Below, in pieces: positions 32,447 to 44,260 of a stretch of DNA of 64,000 bases; within the stretch, counting starts at the first letter, position 1, and each line of letters begins with the position of its first letter. Location of the stretch: the NCBI GenBank assembly GCA_902728285.1, contig CACVBU010001187.1, positions 1-64,000 on the forward strand. The letters run 5' to 3'. This stretch comes from Clytia hemisphaerica. Lineage: Eukaryota > Cnidaria > Hydrozoa > Leptothecata > Clytiidae. The notes beneath the pieces were generated by a model. That model saw only the letters and a program-made list of their open reading frames with translations. It made no database searches and was not told the origin of the DNA. The position numbers and the translations under genes are program-made.

Positions 32447-32902
32447 GACCCTCTCGGCGCTCCGGAAACGTCCGGAGCACCGGAAGATTCCGGAGTACTT
32501 CCAGTGTTCCGGAACACGATTTTCGGTGATTGGCGGTCTGCACCGGAACTCCGGAACGTTTCGGTGCACTTCCGCTAACTGCACACGCGCGTATTAAAAA
32601 AAAATCAGCCGACTCATGGTAGTTTCAATATTTTGACCAGTGATGCTTTCGAATATTATCTAATGTGACAAATTCAATTTCATTGGCTGAACCATCATCC
32701 TCAAAGTATTTTATTTGACCAAAGTGTCCATAACCTGGGGACAAATATTTTTTGTAACCATGTTTAAACGGTTTTTTAGAAACTGATAAAAATCACTTGC
32801 TCCGGAAGCACCGGAAGAGCTCCAGAACTTTCCGGAGAGAAAAATAGTGTTTGTTTAGCTGCTCCGGAAAACTCCGGAAGTTTCCGGAGCGCCGGGAGGG
32901 TC
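32447..32902. mobile_element. 456-bp foldback MITE rich in TCCGGA
   Basis: Ends GACCCTCTCGGCGCTCCGGA and the complement of TCCGGAGCGCCGGGAGGGTC form the terminal inverted repeats. CTCCGGAA and TTCCGGAG words recur many times near both ends. Target duplication is unclear. GC-rich compared with its surroundings and without an ORF. Confidence 0.65.
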
Positions 32903-33204
32903 TTAAATTCTTTTACAAAAACTCTATGTAAATTAAAGGAGAAGAATAAACAATATACTCACTTTTCAAGTAAATCAAAAAGTTTCAAGTTACTGACCTT
33001 ATGGACAACATAAGGGAAAATAAGGGAAAATAACAGAAAAAAAAATGGTTTGCAGCATGTTCAGAGCATGAAAATCTTCTAGAAAAAACTATAACAAATA
33101 ACTCCGCGTAGTTTCGAGTAACACAAAATAATAAGAAAAAAATGTTAGGAAAAATAAATACAAAGGTTAATGAAAAACCTATCTTCTAACTTTTTTTCAA
33201 GACT

Positions 33205-33210
33205 TTTATT
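33205..33210 (-). terminator. Candidate polyadenylation signal of TMEM39
   Basis: AATAAA on the minus strand about 94 nt beyond the stop codon. Confidence 0.4.
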
Positions 33211-33303
33211 GTCACAATGCATTCCTGTTTTTTCTTTGCTTTCTCTAAAAAAATCGTCTAAATGCGTTCAAAGATCCGAATCGATTCCGAAAGGGGGTAT
33301 CCG

Positions 33304-33537
33304 TTATCCAGCATGTCCAGTGTTTATAGTTTGATGTTCCTTCAAAGTTGCCTCGACTGCCCAACGACCACGTAGGATGCGGAAGAGCAGGTAATAACTG
33401 ATCGGGGACATCAAGACAACAGATAGGCATTGGTACCACAATCTTGACCATAACAAAACATAAAATTGACCAATCACAGATGCTAATTGGATAATGGTTA
33501 ACCAATTCAATAAACGTAATGGTGAATTGAATATGTA
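33304..33537 (-). CDS. TMEM39 last exon
   Basis: Codes YIFNSPLRLLNWLTIIQLAS, FYVLLWSRLWYQ, SYYLLFRILRGRW and the C-terminal tail, stop TAA at 33306-33304. The acceptor CTATTTCAG precedes it. It corresponds to the last membrane segments of the family (RPLRLLN ... LFKLLRDR). Confidence 0.92.
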   Translation of the reverse strand, partial: YIFNSPLRLLNWLTIIQLASVIGQFYVLLWSRLWYQCLSVVLMSPISYYLLFRILRGRWAVEATLKEHQTINTGHAG

Positions 33538-33758
33538 CTGAAATAGAAGAAAAAGATTGGATGATTATCATAGATACATACATACTTAAAATCTTATTCA
33601 TATTATTTACCAACAAGGTAACTTTTCGGTTGTTAGAAGGACAAACTCGCCTTTCCTTGAACGTATTTACAACTTGCTTTCATTTCCCATGAGATAATCT
33701 ATAAAAATGTTATTACAATTTCGAGGATTGGAAGATAGTGAAGAAATGAAGAACTTAC

Positions 33759-33879
33759 ATAGAACCTAGAATGGTGAACATCTCCTGGCGTTGCAGTATT
33801 TTGATTCTCTATGGCTCTAAACAATCCTTTATTATGACGTACTAACGCATCACGTGGCCAAGTCGTTAATGGGGACCAA
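33759..33879 (-). CDS. TMEM39 exon 6
   Basis: A 121-nt exon coding WSPLTTWPRDALVRHNKGLF and ending DVHHSRFY, matching the conserved WSE..IWPQGVLVRH...SDVSHARFY region. Acceptor TTAAATAG, donor GTAAGT. Confidence 0.93.
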
Positions 33880-34346
33880 CTATTTAAGAAATAAGATTTG
33901 GGTTTAGGTTAAGGTAGCCAAGCGAATATGTTAAAATGCTTTCTCAGATTGCGGACTTTTTCTGACAGGTTCAACCCCTCCTCGCTTAAGGCCAATAGGT
34001 AATTAGTAATCACAGATAGTGTCAACGGTAGTAATAGCCCGGACTTTATTAGGCCTTCCCGTTTACCAATTCTTGTAAATATTTTCAGCTGTCAAAAGGA
34101 GAGTCCCTTATTGTGATCTAAATAGCCTGATTTAATTACCTTATTTAGGGGTATTTAGAGGTACAATAATTATCAGCCCCCCAAACTTTTTTAACCCAAA
34201 TCTATTAGGTACTTGAGAGTGATCATTTACACGTGATGTGTTCATCGTTTTAATTTACTATTCCTGCCCGTCAAGGCTTTGAGAGCCTCTAGAAGAAGGT
34301 GAAACAAATCTGATTCATGGATAATTTTAGACTTCAGGAAACTTAC

Positions 34347-34531
34347 ATGTGCGGGGTAGTGTCTCTTTGACCAGTATACTTTTTCCATCCACCAAGATGT
34401 ATAGCGCATTTGTGAAGGCCATTTATGTAATGATGTGGAACCAAGAAAGTGATAAGCAACATGAACGTGTTGATCCATACAAAGAAGATATGTTGCATTG
34501 ACCACCACACGTCATAGTATAACCAACCATT
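34347..34531 (-). CDS. TMEM39 exon 5
   Basis: A 185-nt exon coding NGWLYYDVWWSMQHIFFVWI, then HKCAIHLGGWKKY, matching the family YYDMRW.CEHLIMVWIN and HKSAAHLGKW stretches. Acceptor CTCTTTCAG, donor GTAAGT. Confidence 0.93.
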
Positions 34532-34870
34532 CTGAAAGAGCAGAAAACACAAGATTTCAGCCCGTAACATTTTTATTGAAAAGTATGAAAACTTTGAGCT
34601 TGAGGAGTTGAAACTTCGGGTAGGATTGGGTAGAAAGTTGAAGAGCCTTGTTTCGCAGCAACAATAAAGTAGTTCTGCTACGATTTTAGGTGGTTTAAAT
34701 CCCCTACACCTACCAAGTATTCCAAACTTAAAAAAAAAATCTTCCAACGACGCCCATCATTTAAAGTTTTTAACACAACCCTTTGAAACGATCTATAAAT
34801 TATTCAGATTAGAAAGGCTCAAATGTAATATATCTAAATCGAATGTAATGAATAGGTGAAGTGAACCAAC

Positions 34871-35303
34871 CTGTGTAAACTTGAGCGGTATGAAGCCTAC
34901 ATAATATGCACTTATCAGAGAATTGAACAAGATCTGTTTGATTCGTAGATAAAAATCAGTTCGTAAACATTGTGCTTCATAGCGTACTGTATCTGGACTC
35001 ATTGTGCAAGCTTCTTTTCCATAACTTTGTGGATTTTCCAAAATCTCCATAATGCCACCGTTACTGATATGACCATTTGTTGTATTCCCTTTACCAGCTT
35101 TCCCGTTATGTAGACCATTAGTTTCCGTTTTCTTTAACCGTGTGCTTAGGTTTGTCTGTAACGTAACAGCTTGGTGAAACAATGAAGTGTTGTTTGATAC
35201 TAAATCTTGCATATTGTAACTTTGATGGGGAACTAATTTGAAGAGCACTGAGTGACTATATGGATTTAATGTAAAACCAAAAGTCAACAGGTACAGGATT
35301 ACC
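34871..35303 (-). CDS. TMEM39 exon 4
   Basis: A 433-nt exon. It begins with a membrane segment (VILYLLTFGF), passes a polar cytosolic stretch, then codes DTVRYEAQCLRTDFYLRIKQ and LFNSLISAYYVGFIPLKFTQ, a clear match to the family core. Donor GTTGGT is weak but gives the right phase. Confidence 0.92.
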
Positions 35304-35534
35304 CTAAAATAAAACAGATTTCAAAGGTTTGCAAGAGCAGTTTTGGTTTCAATAAGAAAAACATTCTTACTCAAAAAGACGAATCTAAAATACTGAGGCC
35401 TGAGGTCAAACAAAACTTCATCAACCCCCCCCCCTCAGACAACCTGGGAAACTTCTGGATTAAGGAGGTTGGAGGGATGCTGTACCTGATAAGACAAAAT
35501 AATTGAAATAATGAAAGAGAATAACAGAAAACTA

Positions 35535-36528
35535 CCGTATTACTTCGAATAAACGCCCCAAGTGTATTTATTAATTATTTTGGTTTTTAGGAGGGGCGTT
35601 TATTCAGGGGGCGGGCGTTTAAAAGAAGGAGGCGTTTTCTGGGGCGTTTATTAAATAATCTCTAGCCAAGGTCACTTTAATTTTTAAGTGAACGGGAACC
35701 GTAATTTGCTATTTTTTTACTATTTGAGAAAGAATATGTCAATCAGGGGGGGGGGTCGGTAGTAAAATCTCAGACATATATGAGTAGTAAAAGGATTTTT
35801 ACGAATTTTTACATACCACCACCCAGACTTTTGGAAGAGGTATTTTACTACCCTGGTAGTAAAAGTTTTTGGGACAATTTGTCATAAAGACCACCTATTT
35901 TTTGGTTGCTTTTCGGACTGATTTTACAAAAAAAGCTAAAAAATGATTTTTTCTGTGACACATTTTTCACTTTGTGTAAAAATTAATGTTTTGTCCTTAG
36001 AATAAAAGTTTTTTTTATATTGACAAAAAATCTCGAGAATTTTTTGTTTGCAGCAAACAACTTTCCAACAGAAAATTTTTTCAACTTTTAAAAATTTTCA
36101 GATTTTTTCAGAAAAGTCATCCAAAAAATTAAAAGAATTACAAAAATAGCTAAAATTTGCTAATTTTACCAGTTTTAACTACCCAGGTAGTAAAATTTTT
36201 TCAACATTTAACACATAGATACCACCTATTTTAGTATTTAACTACCCTAGGTAGTAAAAAATTTTTTCGATTTTTTGTCACACCACCACCGTAGTAAACG
36301 TCATTATGTCTGAGATTTTACTACCGACCCCCCCCTGTGTCAATTTAGGTATGTAGGAAGGGGTCAAAATCAGTTATATTAAATAAGAATGTTAAAAAAA
36401 TTCAATCATTGTTGTATAATAGGTTTTCTTTATATTAAACTTCCTTACAGCTACTTGTTTCAAATAAAAGTTTAAAAGAAGGGGTCGTTTAAAAGAAGGG
36501 GGACAAGGGGTCATTCGAAGTAATACGG
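35535..36528. mobile_element. TA-flanked foldback element in TMEM39 intron 3
   Basis: Ends CCGTATTACTTCGAATAAAC and the complement ATTCGAAGTAATACGG are flanked by TA (35533-35534 and 36529-36530). Subterminal words GGGCGTTTATTC and GGGCGTTTAAAAGAAGG recur. The younger element at 35744-36337 is nested inside, leaving about 400 bp of host MITE. Confidence 0.72.
35744..36337. mobile_element. Nested hAT-like MITE (CAGGGG tips)
   Basis: Ends CAGGGGGGGGGGTCGGTAGT and its complement (ACTACCGACCCCCCCCTG) are flanked by TGTCAAT (35737-35743 and 36338-36344), extending to 8 bp with one mismatch. CAGGG tips and a 7-8 bp duplication fit hAT. GGTAGTAAAA and TTTTACTACC words repeat throughout both arms. 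Confidence 0.72.
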
Positions 36529-36827
36529 TATGTAATAATAGAAAGACATTCAAATCAAAAGCATGTACATTGAATGTCAATAACTATTTTCTCAATATTC
36601 TTAAGGTTTGTCTTAAAGTAAAATGTATATAATATTCAAATTTTATTATAATTAATTTGTACTTTTTAACTTTCACAATAATGTGGAATTTTCACTTTGC
36701 TTCAAACTTTTGTCCTGCTATGGCGTGGTCTAAAAGGATGACAATTACAATTCATAGTGCAAGTTCTGACTATGGAGGTTCCACTGTTTTGTGGTGTTCA
36801 AATCTAAGAGTATGAAAATAAACTTAC

Positions 36828-36982
36828 GGGTAACATAAAAATAAGACATCCTCAAGGGCACTCGTTTGAATGGTACTGTAGATGGAGAGTGTAATCAGTA
36901 GGAAATAGGATAACAGTAATAGTGCTTTGCCAGCTACTTTCGACCAGTATATCATTGAGTACATAACTTCTGATGCCAAAGT
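36828..36982 (-). CDS. TMEM39 exon 3
   Basis: A 155-nt exon coding TLASEVMYSMIYWSKVAGKA and ending EDVLFLCYP, matching the family SEATK...YMVLISAR..LLT and LLFLGYP segments. Acceptor TTGTTATAG, donor GTAAGT. Confidence 0.9.
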
Positions 36983-36984
36983 CT

Positions 36985-37801
36985 ATAACAAAGTATGACC
37001 ATTTAAAGTTAAAAATCCTGTGAAATTTGTCATGTTTTAAACAAAATCTGACGATGATTGTGCTCAACCTGACAGAATTTAAAACTTCAAATGCCTTTCT
37101 TTCTTTTTAATGTTTGAGTTGTTGTATTACACTTTTTTATCAGAAAGAATTTCACACTCTTTTCGATCAAATCAATGATTTCCGTCAAATTTTTAAACTT
37201 TGAAAAATCTTCATTTTTGGGGGGTTAAGAGTTTTTTGGTCATTAAACTTTTGCCAGACGTAATTCCCAGAGCTCATCACATGCGGCTTTGTCCCATGAA
37301 AAATGAATCCTTACACAGTAAAATCCTGTTTTCTTGATAAGTGAATACATCTAGATTTAAGAGTTTTCAAGAGAAACTTTCTTATTCCAAGTGAAACACT
37401 CTTGATCAGGAAAAGACATAAAAACTAAAATTTGCGCACTCTGGAAATAAGTGAAGTTTTCTTAAAACAAGGAAAAGACATTTATGCAAAAAAAATACGC
37501 GGAGAGATAAAGAGATTATGTACAATATAAGCATAAGTCGAAGAACCAAGTAAAAATGCTCTTAAATTAAGTGATATGTTCTTATAATGATAAAAAACTT
37601 TCACAATAGAAACAAAGAGTCTTGTTTACTCATAATTGCTCCTATTGAGTAAGTTAGCTTTGTTAACAAAAAAGCAAATTCTATTTTGCTCTCTTCGTGT
37701 TGAACCGTTGAAAAAGAGAGAGAGAAAAGATATATTGCAGAACTTTGAGCAAGGGTGGAAATGTTTGGAAAGAAGGCAAAAAGATTTCAAAAGCAAAATT
37801 T
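36985..37801. other. Start of the large TMEM39 intron
   Basis: No exon seen. A word ACACAGTAAAATCCTG at about 37315 is repeated inverted at about 55517-55530 and may mark ends of dispersed repeats. Sequence between about 37330 and 37630 is rich in AAGTGA and TCTTAAA words, as is 55300-55515. Confidence 0.4.
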
Positions 37802-37899
37802 GGATCAGGTCCGGTTATCGTGGTCGCTGGTTGGATTCTTTAACAGTGAACAGAACTGTTAAAGAATCCGCCCCAGCGTATTTTACTGACCAAAAACTG

Positions 37900-39418
37900 T
37901 TTAAGAATCCGCCCCCCTTCAGTTAAAGAATCCACCCCTACTGTTTAAGAATCCACCCCTCTTCAGTTTATCAATCTGCCCCTCTTCAGTTTAACAATCC
38001 GCCCCTCTTCAGTTTAACAATCCACCCCTAATGTTTAAGAATCCGCCCCTTTTCAGTTTAAGAATCCGCCCCCCCCCCTTCAGTTTAACAATCCGCCCCT
38101 TTTCAGTTTAAGAATCCACCCCTCTTCAGTTAAACAATCCACCCCTTTTCAGTTTAAGAATCCGCCACTCTTCAGTTTAACAATCCACCCCTTTTCAGTT
38201 TAAGAATCCACCCCTTTTCAGTTTAAGAATCCACCCCTCTTCAGTTTAACAATCCACCCCTCTTCAGTTAAAGAATCCACCCCCCCCCCTTCAGTTTAAG
38301 AATCCGCCCCCTTCAGTTTAACAATCCACCCCTTTTCAGTTCAACAATCCGCCCTTCTTCAGTTTAACAATCCACCCCTCTTCAGTTTAACAATCCGCCC
38401 CTTTTCAGTTCAACAATCCGCCCTTCTTCAGTTAAAGAATCCAACCCTACTGTTTAACAATCCGCCCCTTTTCAGTTTAAGAATCCGCCCCTTTTCAGTT
38501 TAAGAATCTGCCCCTCTTCAGTTTAACAATCCGCCCCTCTTCAGTTTGACAATCCACCCCTACTGTTTAAGAATCCGCCCCTTTTCAGTTTAAGAATCCG
38601 CCCCCCCTTCAGTTTAACAATCCACCCCTCTTCAGTTTAACAATCCACCCCTTTTCAGTTCAACAATCCGCCCTTCTTCAGTTAAAGAATCCACCCCTAC
38701 TGTTTAACAATCTGCCCCTTTTCAGTTTAAGAATCCGCCCCTTTTCAGTTTAAGAATCCACCCCTTTTCAGTTTAAGAATCCACCCCTTTTCAGTTTAAG
38801 AATCCACCCCTCTTCAGTTAAAGAATCCAGCCCCCCCCCTTCAGTTTAAGAATCCGCACCCTTCAGTTTAAGAATCCACCCCTTTTCAGTTGAAGAATCC
38901 ACCCCTCTTCAGTTTAATAATCCACCCCTCTTCAGTTTAACAATCCACCCCTTTTCAGTTCAACAATCCGCCCTTCTTCAGTTAAAGAATCCACCCCTAC
39001 TGTTTAACAATCCGCCCCTTTTCAGTTTAAGAATCCACCCCTTTTCAGTTTAAGAATCTGCCCCTCTTCAGATATCGACGGTGACGGTAAGTGAAATCGA
39101 TACAAAACAAAGTCGATAGTTGATGTACAGCTCTATATCGCCTTTGCTCACCTAAGCAGACGACGGTATCTTGGTGTTTTTACCGTCGTCGAGCAAAGTG
39201 GACGGCGATTTCGGCCCCATGTCAGCTTTGCTTTATACCGTCTTGCTCGATTTATCTCGAATACATAAACACGCTAAAGAATCCACCCCTACTGTTTAAC
39301 AATCCGCCCCTCTTCAGTTTAACAATCCGCCTCTACTGTTTAAGAATCCGCCCGTCTTCAGTTAAAGAATCCGCTCCTTTTCAGTTTAACAATTCACCCC
39401 TCTGTTTAAGAGCCTACC
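37900..39418. repeat. Left minisatellite arm, about 22-bp unit
   Basis: Consensus TTCAGTTTAAGAATCCGCCC plus variable C/T bases, repeated about 60 times. Variants are CAATCC for GAATCC, CACC for CGCC, and TACTGTTTAA for TTCAGTTTAA. Unit length varies through the C run. Interrupted by a unique 0.2-kb island at 39070-39275. Confidence 0.92.
39070..39275. other. Unique island inside the left minisatellite arm
   Basis: A roughly 206-bp segment with hairpin potential (CTTTGCTCACC...GACGACGGT against ACCGTCGTCGAGCAAAG) and words TATCGACGGTGACGG and ATACCGTCTTGCTCG. It breaks the tandem array in the left arm only, so it arrived after the arms formed. Confidence 0.7.
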
Positions 39419-40153
39419 CCCTCCCCCCCACCCACCATCCACACTTTTCATCCATACTATGAACAAAGCCATCTAAGGTGCTACTGGAAGACACATAGGG
39501 GAAACTTAAGTTTACAAGATTAGATACCAGTTTCCTTTTTTTAACCCTTTCCGGACGCACGGGCCATTGGGGGCCAATTTTGGAACTAAATTTCAAATTG
39601 CCATACCTCGCAAAAACTAAGGACTTGGTTCAGCTAAATTTTAAACAAAATAAGATGGCTTTTGGAGCAGTTCCCACAAAAACGATTTATTTTCTAAAGT
39701 TTTGTATTTGAGTAGGCTAGCATCATATGTAAAAGATGGCTAAAGTAGATTTTATTATTTTATTTTGAAAAAATTTCAAGGCTTAGAACTGGAACTTTTG
39801 TCCATAGGAATCACTATTTATGAGCATAAACTAACGTTCTAAACTAAATCAAATTATTTACTGTTTTGATTGGACAAATGTGTTTTTGGTCATGAAACTG
39901 AATTTCAAGAAAGTCTCTGAGTTTCGGTTTGGATCACTGGGTCACTTGCAGTGTTTTCATAAGAAAGTAACCCTAATTTGATCTTTTTCATAAGCAAATT
40001 AGTAAAAAAAAACAGTTTTTCGATTCAGATTAGTTTGATATGCTTGACATTTTACTTATGTGGAATTGTGAAATGTTTGATAATGACTAAACCCAATTTT
40101 TGAACTATAATTTATAAGAAACACTATTCATAAGCATAGATCAATGTTCTTAA

Positions 40154-40817
40154 CCCGTTGATTGCCAGGCCAGTTTTTTTGGTAAAATGAGCTAGCTCAA
40201 ACTTTAAACGACTATCTCCTGAACAAGAAGAGGTTGATTTATAGCTCATTAGATAGCTGAGAGTCTTCTTATTCTTTTAAGGCGCATTCGGTGCCGCCTA
40301 TTTTAGGCAGGGCGGGGTGGGCGGCATTTATTCTTTCTAAAAAAGTCAGAGCTGCTGCGTGACCCTGACTTACCTGACGGTAAATTTCTTGGTGGTGCGC
40401 CTTCAGATCACTCCTGTTTCAATTCTATTCGCTAGAGGACAGAATCTAGAATATCTGAGGCAAATTCTTTGGAGTTTCGTTCACTCGTCGTCCAAATATG
40501 GCCAAAAAATGGTCAAAATCTCAAAAAAGTGAGTTTTTGGGAAATTTTGGCATTTTTTGACTTCAAAGGCCAAAATCTCTCCAAAAAGAACAAATTTGCA
40601 ACTTTTTTGTGTTGATCCTGAAAGTGCATTTCATTTCCATCAACTAAAAATGATGATTTCAAGTCGAAAATGGGACTGGCAGGAGGGCGAAGCCTTACCC
40701 CATGTTGGCTATAGCCGACATTGGAGCCGACATTGGCGCTCAGAGGTTTAACTCGATCGCTCATTATTACTATGACATTGAACAATTTTGACCATAAATT
40801 GAGTCACAGTGAAAGGG
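40154..40817. mobile_element. TTAA-flanked MITE in the foldback core
   Basis: TTAA at 40150-40153 then CCCGTTGATTGCC; GTGAAAGGG then TTAA at 40818-40821. TTAA with CCC/GGG tips is the piggyBac pattern. Its right half (GATTTCAAGTCGAAAATGGG ... GACATTGGCGCT) has a diverged relative at about 42600-42745, which also ends GGGTTAA. A further TTAACCC tip lies at 39541, so at least two such elements are interleaved here. Confidence 0.6.
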
Positions 40818-41140
40818 TTAAGTGTGTTTCTTATGTAAGGCAGTAAATTTGAGGTTACTTTAAGATCCCAAAATACCGATAAATAGTCAGAAAATACCGA
40901 AATACAGACATAAAAAGGTGTCAATTATCGATACCGAGCGGTGGTTTGAATACCGAGTACCGATCGACTTTTTCCTTTAATCCCGAAATACCGATCAATA
41001 AAGGCCTCATACCGATGTACCGATCAACCAGTACGCCCCCCTCCACTATTGTAATGAAGACTAGAGTCATCAACTCTTAAATTGTCGCACTTTAAACACT
41101 GATATCCCCTAAACTAGAAATTAATAAGAGGTTGGTTAAT

Positions 41141-41407
41141 ACACGCTTTTTTTATAAGAGTGGTGTTTTTTCATTCCATCATGGATATTTTTAACTTTTT
41201 GGCGAAAATCATCCAAAAATATTCTTACGGTATTCTTAGGTTAAGATCGAAATTGGCAATCTACAGATTAAAATGCATTAAAAATGCCATTCTTAGGTTC
41301 AGTTGCTAAATTCCACGATGGTGATATTCTTACCATATTCTTACTTTTTTGGCCATTTTCATCATGGACATTCTTATAAAGTGTATTCTTATAAAAAAAA
41401 AGCGTGT
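41141..41407. mobile_element. Small foldback MITE, ACACGC tips
   Basis: Ends ACACGCTTTTTTTATAAGA and TCTTATAAAAAAAAAGCGTG are inverted. ATTCTTA words and CATCATGGA repeat inside. Target duplication not clear. It interrupts sequence resembling the TTAA element next to it. Confidence 0.55.
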
Positions 41408-42884
41408 GGCTCGTTGCTAATAACTTTTTCTTTTAGGCCTTCGAAGGCAGGTTGTTTTAGGCAGAGCGGGATAAGCGGTAGATGTTAGCTTTAAAAAAGT
41501 CAGACCCAAATTCAAATCCAAATCTCAGGCTGGATATGCTTACCTCAATGAAATAAATCAATGCGAGAATACATCGATGTGAAATAACTCAATGCGGAAG
41601 TAATGGGCACAAATTCGCATTATTAAATTCCGCAAAACTGAAAACTTTTTGTGACCTTTCTCATTTTCTTTTCAAACTTTGGTGATTTTCCAAAACGAAG
41701 ACTAAGAAGATTTCTTTTGCCAACATAAAGGCCCGTATTTGGCTATATTTACCTTCAAATTACTGGGATTGGATTTTTAAGGTTTTATTCATTCACATTA
41801 ATTAATTCCGTGATAACCTAATATCATAACAGATCATGAAAATTCTGCGCACGCCACGCTCTGCCCTAAAAGGATGTGGCAATTTATATCTAAATCGAGG
41901 GATCTTTTTATCAGATCCCTCCGTAATTTGGAGGATTGCGTGAATAATACGGATACGTTATACGTTGTGTGGATACATTAATTTTGAATTTATCTTTGCA
42001 CGTGATGCATTGGAGAACTTTCGTTCGATAAATATCGTGAATTTAAGAATTTTGCCCGATTTCCCCGATTTAGCGTGAAAGTTTTAAAAAATCCGTCCGT
42101 AAATTGTTGAAAAGATTACATGAATGCCTGCTGCACAAACCATTAAAACTTTTCAGCTTCTGAAGTAAGCCTTCCACAGAACAGATTAGATCCTATCTCG
42201 GAATAGTGGGCTACTTTTCAACCCTTTCGGAATGGGAGCTTTGAGGTCTGCGTAAATTTTTTGCTGTCGTGAATGCGTTAAATGGAATTTTTTTGTGTGT
42301 CAATTGAATTGAACGTGTGCGTGAATGCGTGAAACAAAGTGTTTGTGTGGCCATGAAAGCAGACATTTTTGCGCGTGAATTTGTGAATTTAAACCACGTT
42401 ACAGACTCATTTTCACTGAAATAAAATTTGCCGATAAAGCGACCTATAAATAGGTTTAAAAAAAAGAAACATTGAAACATTGATTTCGAATAATTTCGCC
42501 AAAACTTCAACGACCATTATCCAACAATAATTTTTGTTAAATTACCCGCAAAACTCTAGCCAAATGTGACATGCTCACGAATTTAATGTGGTGACAGGGC
42601 AAGAAAGAGTAATTCATACATTTCATTGCCATCAACTTAGGCAAAAAACAAAGATTTCAAGTTGAAAAATAATTGTCAGGATGGTTTTATCCTCATCTCC
42701 AAAAGCCGTGTTGGATATATCTGACATTGGCACTTCTTGGGTTAACAGACGGGCGACTGCTTTAAAGTAAGCAAAATAATCTGATTGAAGGAAAGTCTTT
42801 GTCCTGTCATGTAGTTACTAGACTATCCGCACGGATTTGTAAATTTTTTTGATGAATCAAATGAGCTGCTATCAGATTAATAAG

Positions 42885-43017
42885 GGGGGGGAGATTGCTA
42901 AACTAAAGAGGAACGGATTGTTAAACTGAAAAGGGGTGGATTGTTAAACTGAAAAAGGGTGGATTCTTAAACTGAAAAGGGGTGGATTCTTTAACTGAAG
43001 AGGGGTGGATTGTTAAA
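42885..43017. repeat. Right minisatellite arm, inner part
   Basis: Same roughly 22-bp minisatellite as 37900-39418 but in reverse complement (GGGGTGGATTCTTAAACTGAA). It is separated from the rest of the arm by the insertion at 43018-43814. Confidence 0.9.
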
Positions 43018-43814
43018 CCATGGATTTATCATAGAACTCTGGATACACAACGAGCTGGTTTTTCATCGATTTCTCATGTTCTAGCCTTTTCCGCAGTAAT
43101 GACATTATTGTTCACTCTCCTCCATTCACTAATAATTTTTCGTAAAATTTTTTATTGCATTTTTCATCAAAACACAGCTATACAATTCCCAAATGAGACT
43201 TAAAGATCTCTCAAGAGAGTCAAATGCATCAAATTGATTGCTAGTGATATGTCGTTATGACGTTTCAGGCTGTGAGAAAGATGCGACAAACATGCTATGT
43301 ATAACAAATTGAATGTTGACACCAGAAAATTTCAAACTTCCACCTCGCCGAAACCACCGTACCACCGCGTGCCTCCAAAAGATATTCATATCACTATGAA
43401 GCCAAGATACTCTAGTCTAACATATGTCAATCCTAGCTCTTCCCAAGAAAAGATTGGAAAGATATTGCCAACCTTATTTTCAGCGTCATTCTAGGCTTTT
43501 TACTCAATTTTTCTTATTTGATGAAGTTTTTTTCACATTTAATTTCATAAATGTATTCGTTAAGCTTTCTTGCTTTCATCTTTCATTTTCAAAGTTGCAT
43601 CCGGTAAATATACATAAACAAGAAGGTACAGGACTTTTTCAGAAATGTGATTATTAAACATTTTTCAAAATCAGGGACCTTCGAGCCGCCATGACAGTTG
43701 TCCTTTGTGGACAAAGCTAGAACATCGATTATTTTCTAAAACAATGGAAAGACAATAGTTCGCTCTCCACCGTTTTATTTGATGTTTATCCAGAGTTCTA
43801 TGATAAATCCATGG
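43018..43814. mobile_element. 797-bp MITE inserted in the right arm
   Basis: Ends CCATGGATTTATCATAGAAC and GTTCTATGATAAATCCATGG are perfect inverted repeats of about 25 bp. TTAAA lies on both sides (43013-43017 and 43815-43819), taken from the minisatellite. It splits the array, so it is younger than the foldback arms. Small open frames inside (for example 43297-43494) match nothing known. Confidence 0.78.
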
Positions 43815-44260
43815 TTAAACTGAAAAGGGGTGGATGGTTAAACTGAAAAGGGGTGGATTGTTAAACTGAAGAGGGGTGGATTCTTAAACTGAAGAGGGGT
43901 GGATTCTTAAACTGAAGAGGGGTGGATTCTTAAACTGAAAAAGGGCGAATTGTTAAACTGAAGGGGGGCGGATTCTTAAACTGAAAAGGGGTGGATTGTT
44001 AAACTGAAAAGGGGTGGATTGTTAAACTGAAGAGGGGTGGATTCTTAAACTGAAAAGGGGCGGATTCTTAAACAGTAGGGGTGGATTGTTAAACTGAAGA
44101 GGGGCGGATTGTTAAACTGAAGAGGGGCAGATTGTTAAACTGAAGAGGGGTGGATTCTTAAACAGTAGGGGTGGATTCTTTAACTGAATGGGGCGGATTC
44201 TTAAACAGTTTTTGGTCAGTAAAATACGCTGGGGCGGATTCTTTAACAGTTCTGTTCACT
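43815..44260. repeat. Right minisatellite arm, outer part
   Basis: About 20 inverted-orientation units of the 22-bp minisatellite (consensus GGGCGGATTCTTAAACTGAA), leading into the hairpin and tip of the foldback element. Confidence 0.92.

Noticed and set aside
37846..39400. CRISPR array or proline-rich coding repeat
   Set aside because: Units are contiguous with no spacers, vary in C-run length so no frame persists, and recur inverted at 43.8-44.3 kb.
42211..42510. 99-codon minus-strand ORF in the foldback core
   Set aside because: No recognised domain, in repeat sequence related to the TTAA elements; probably chance.
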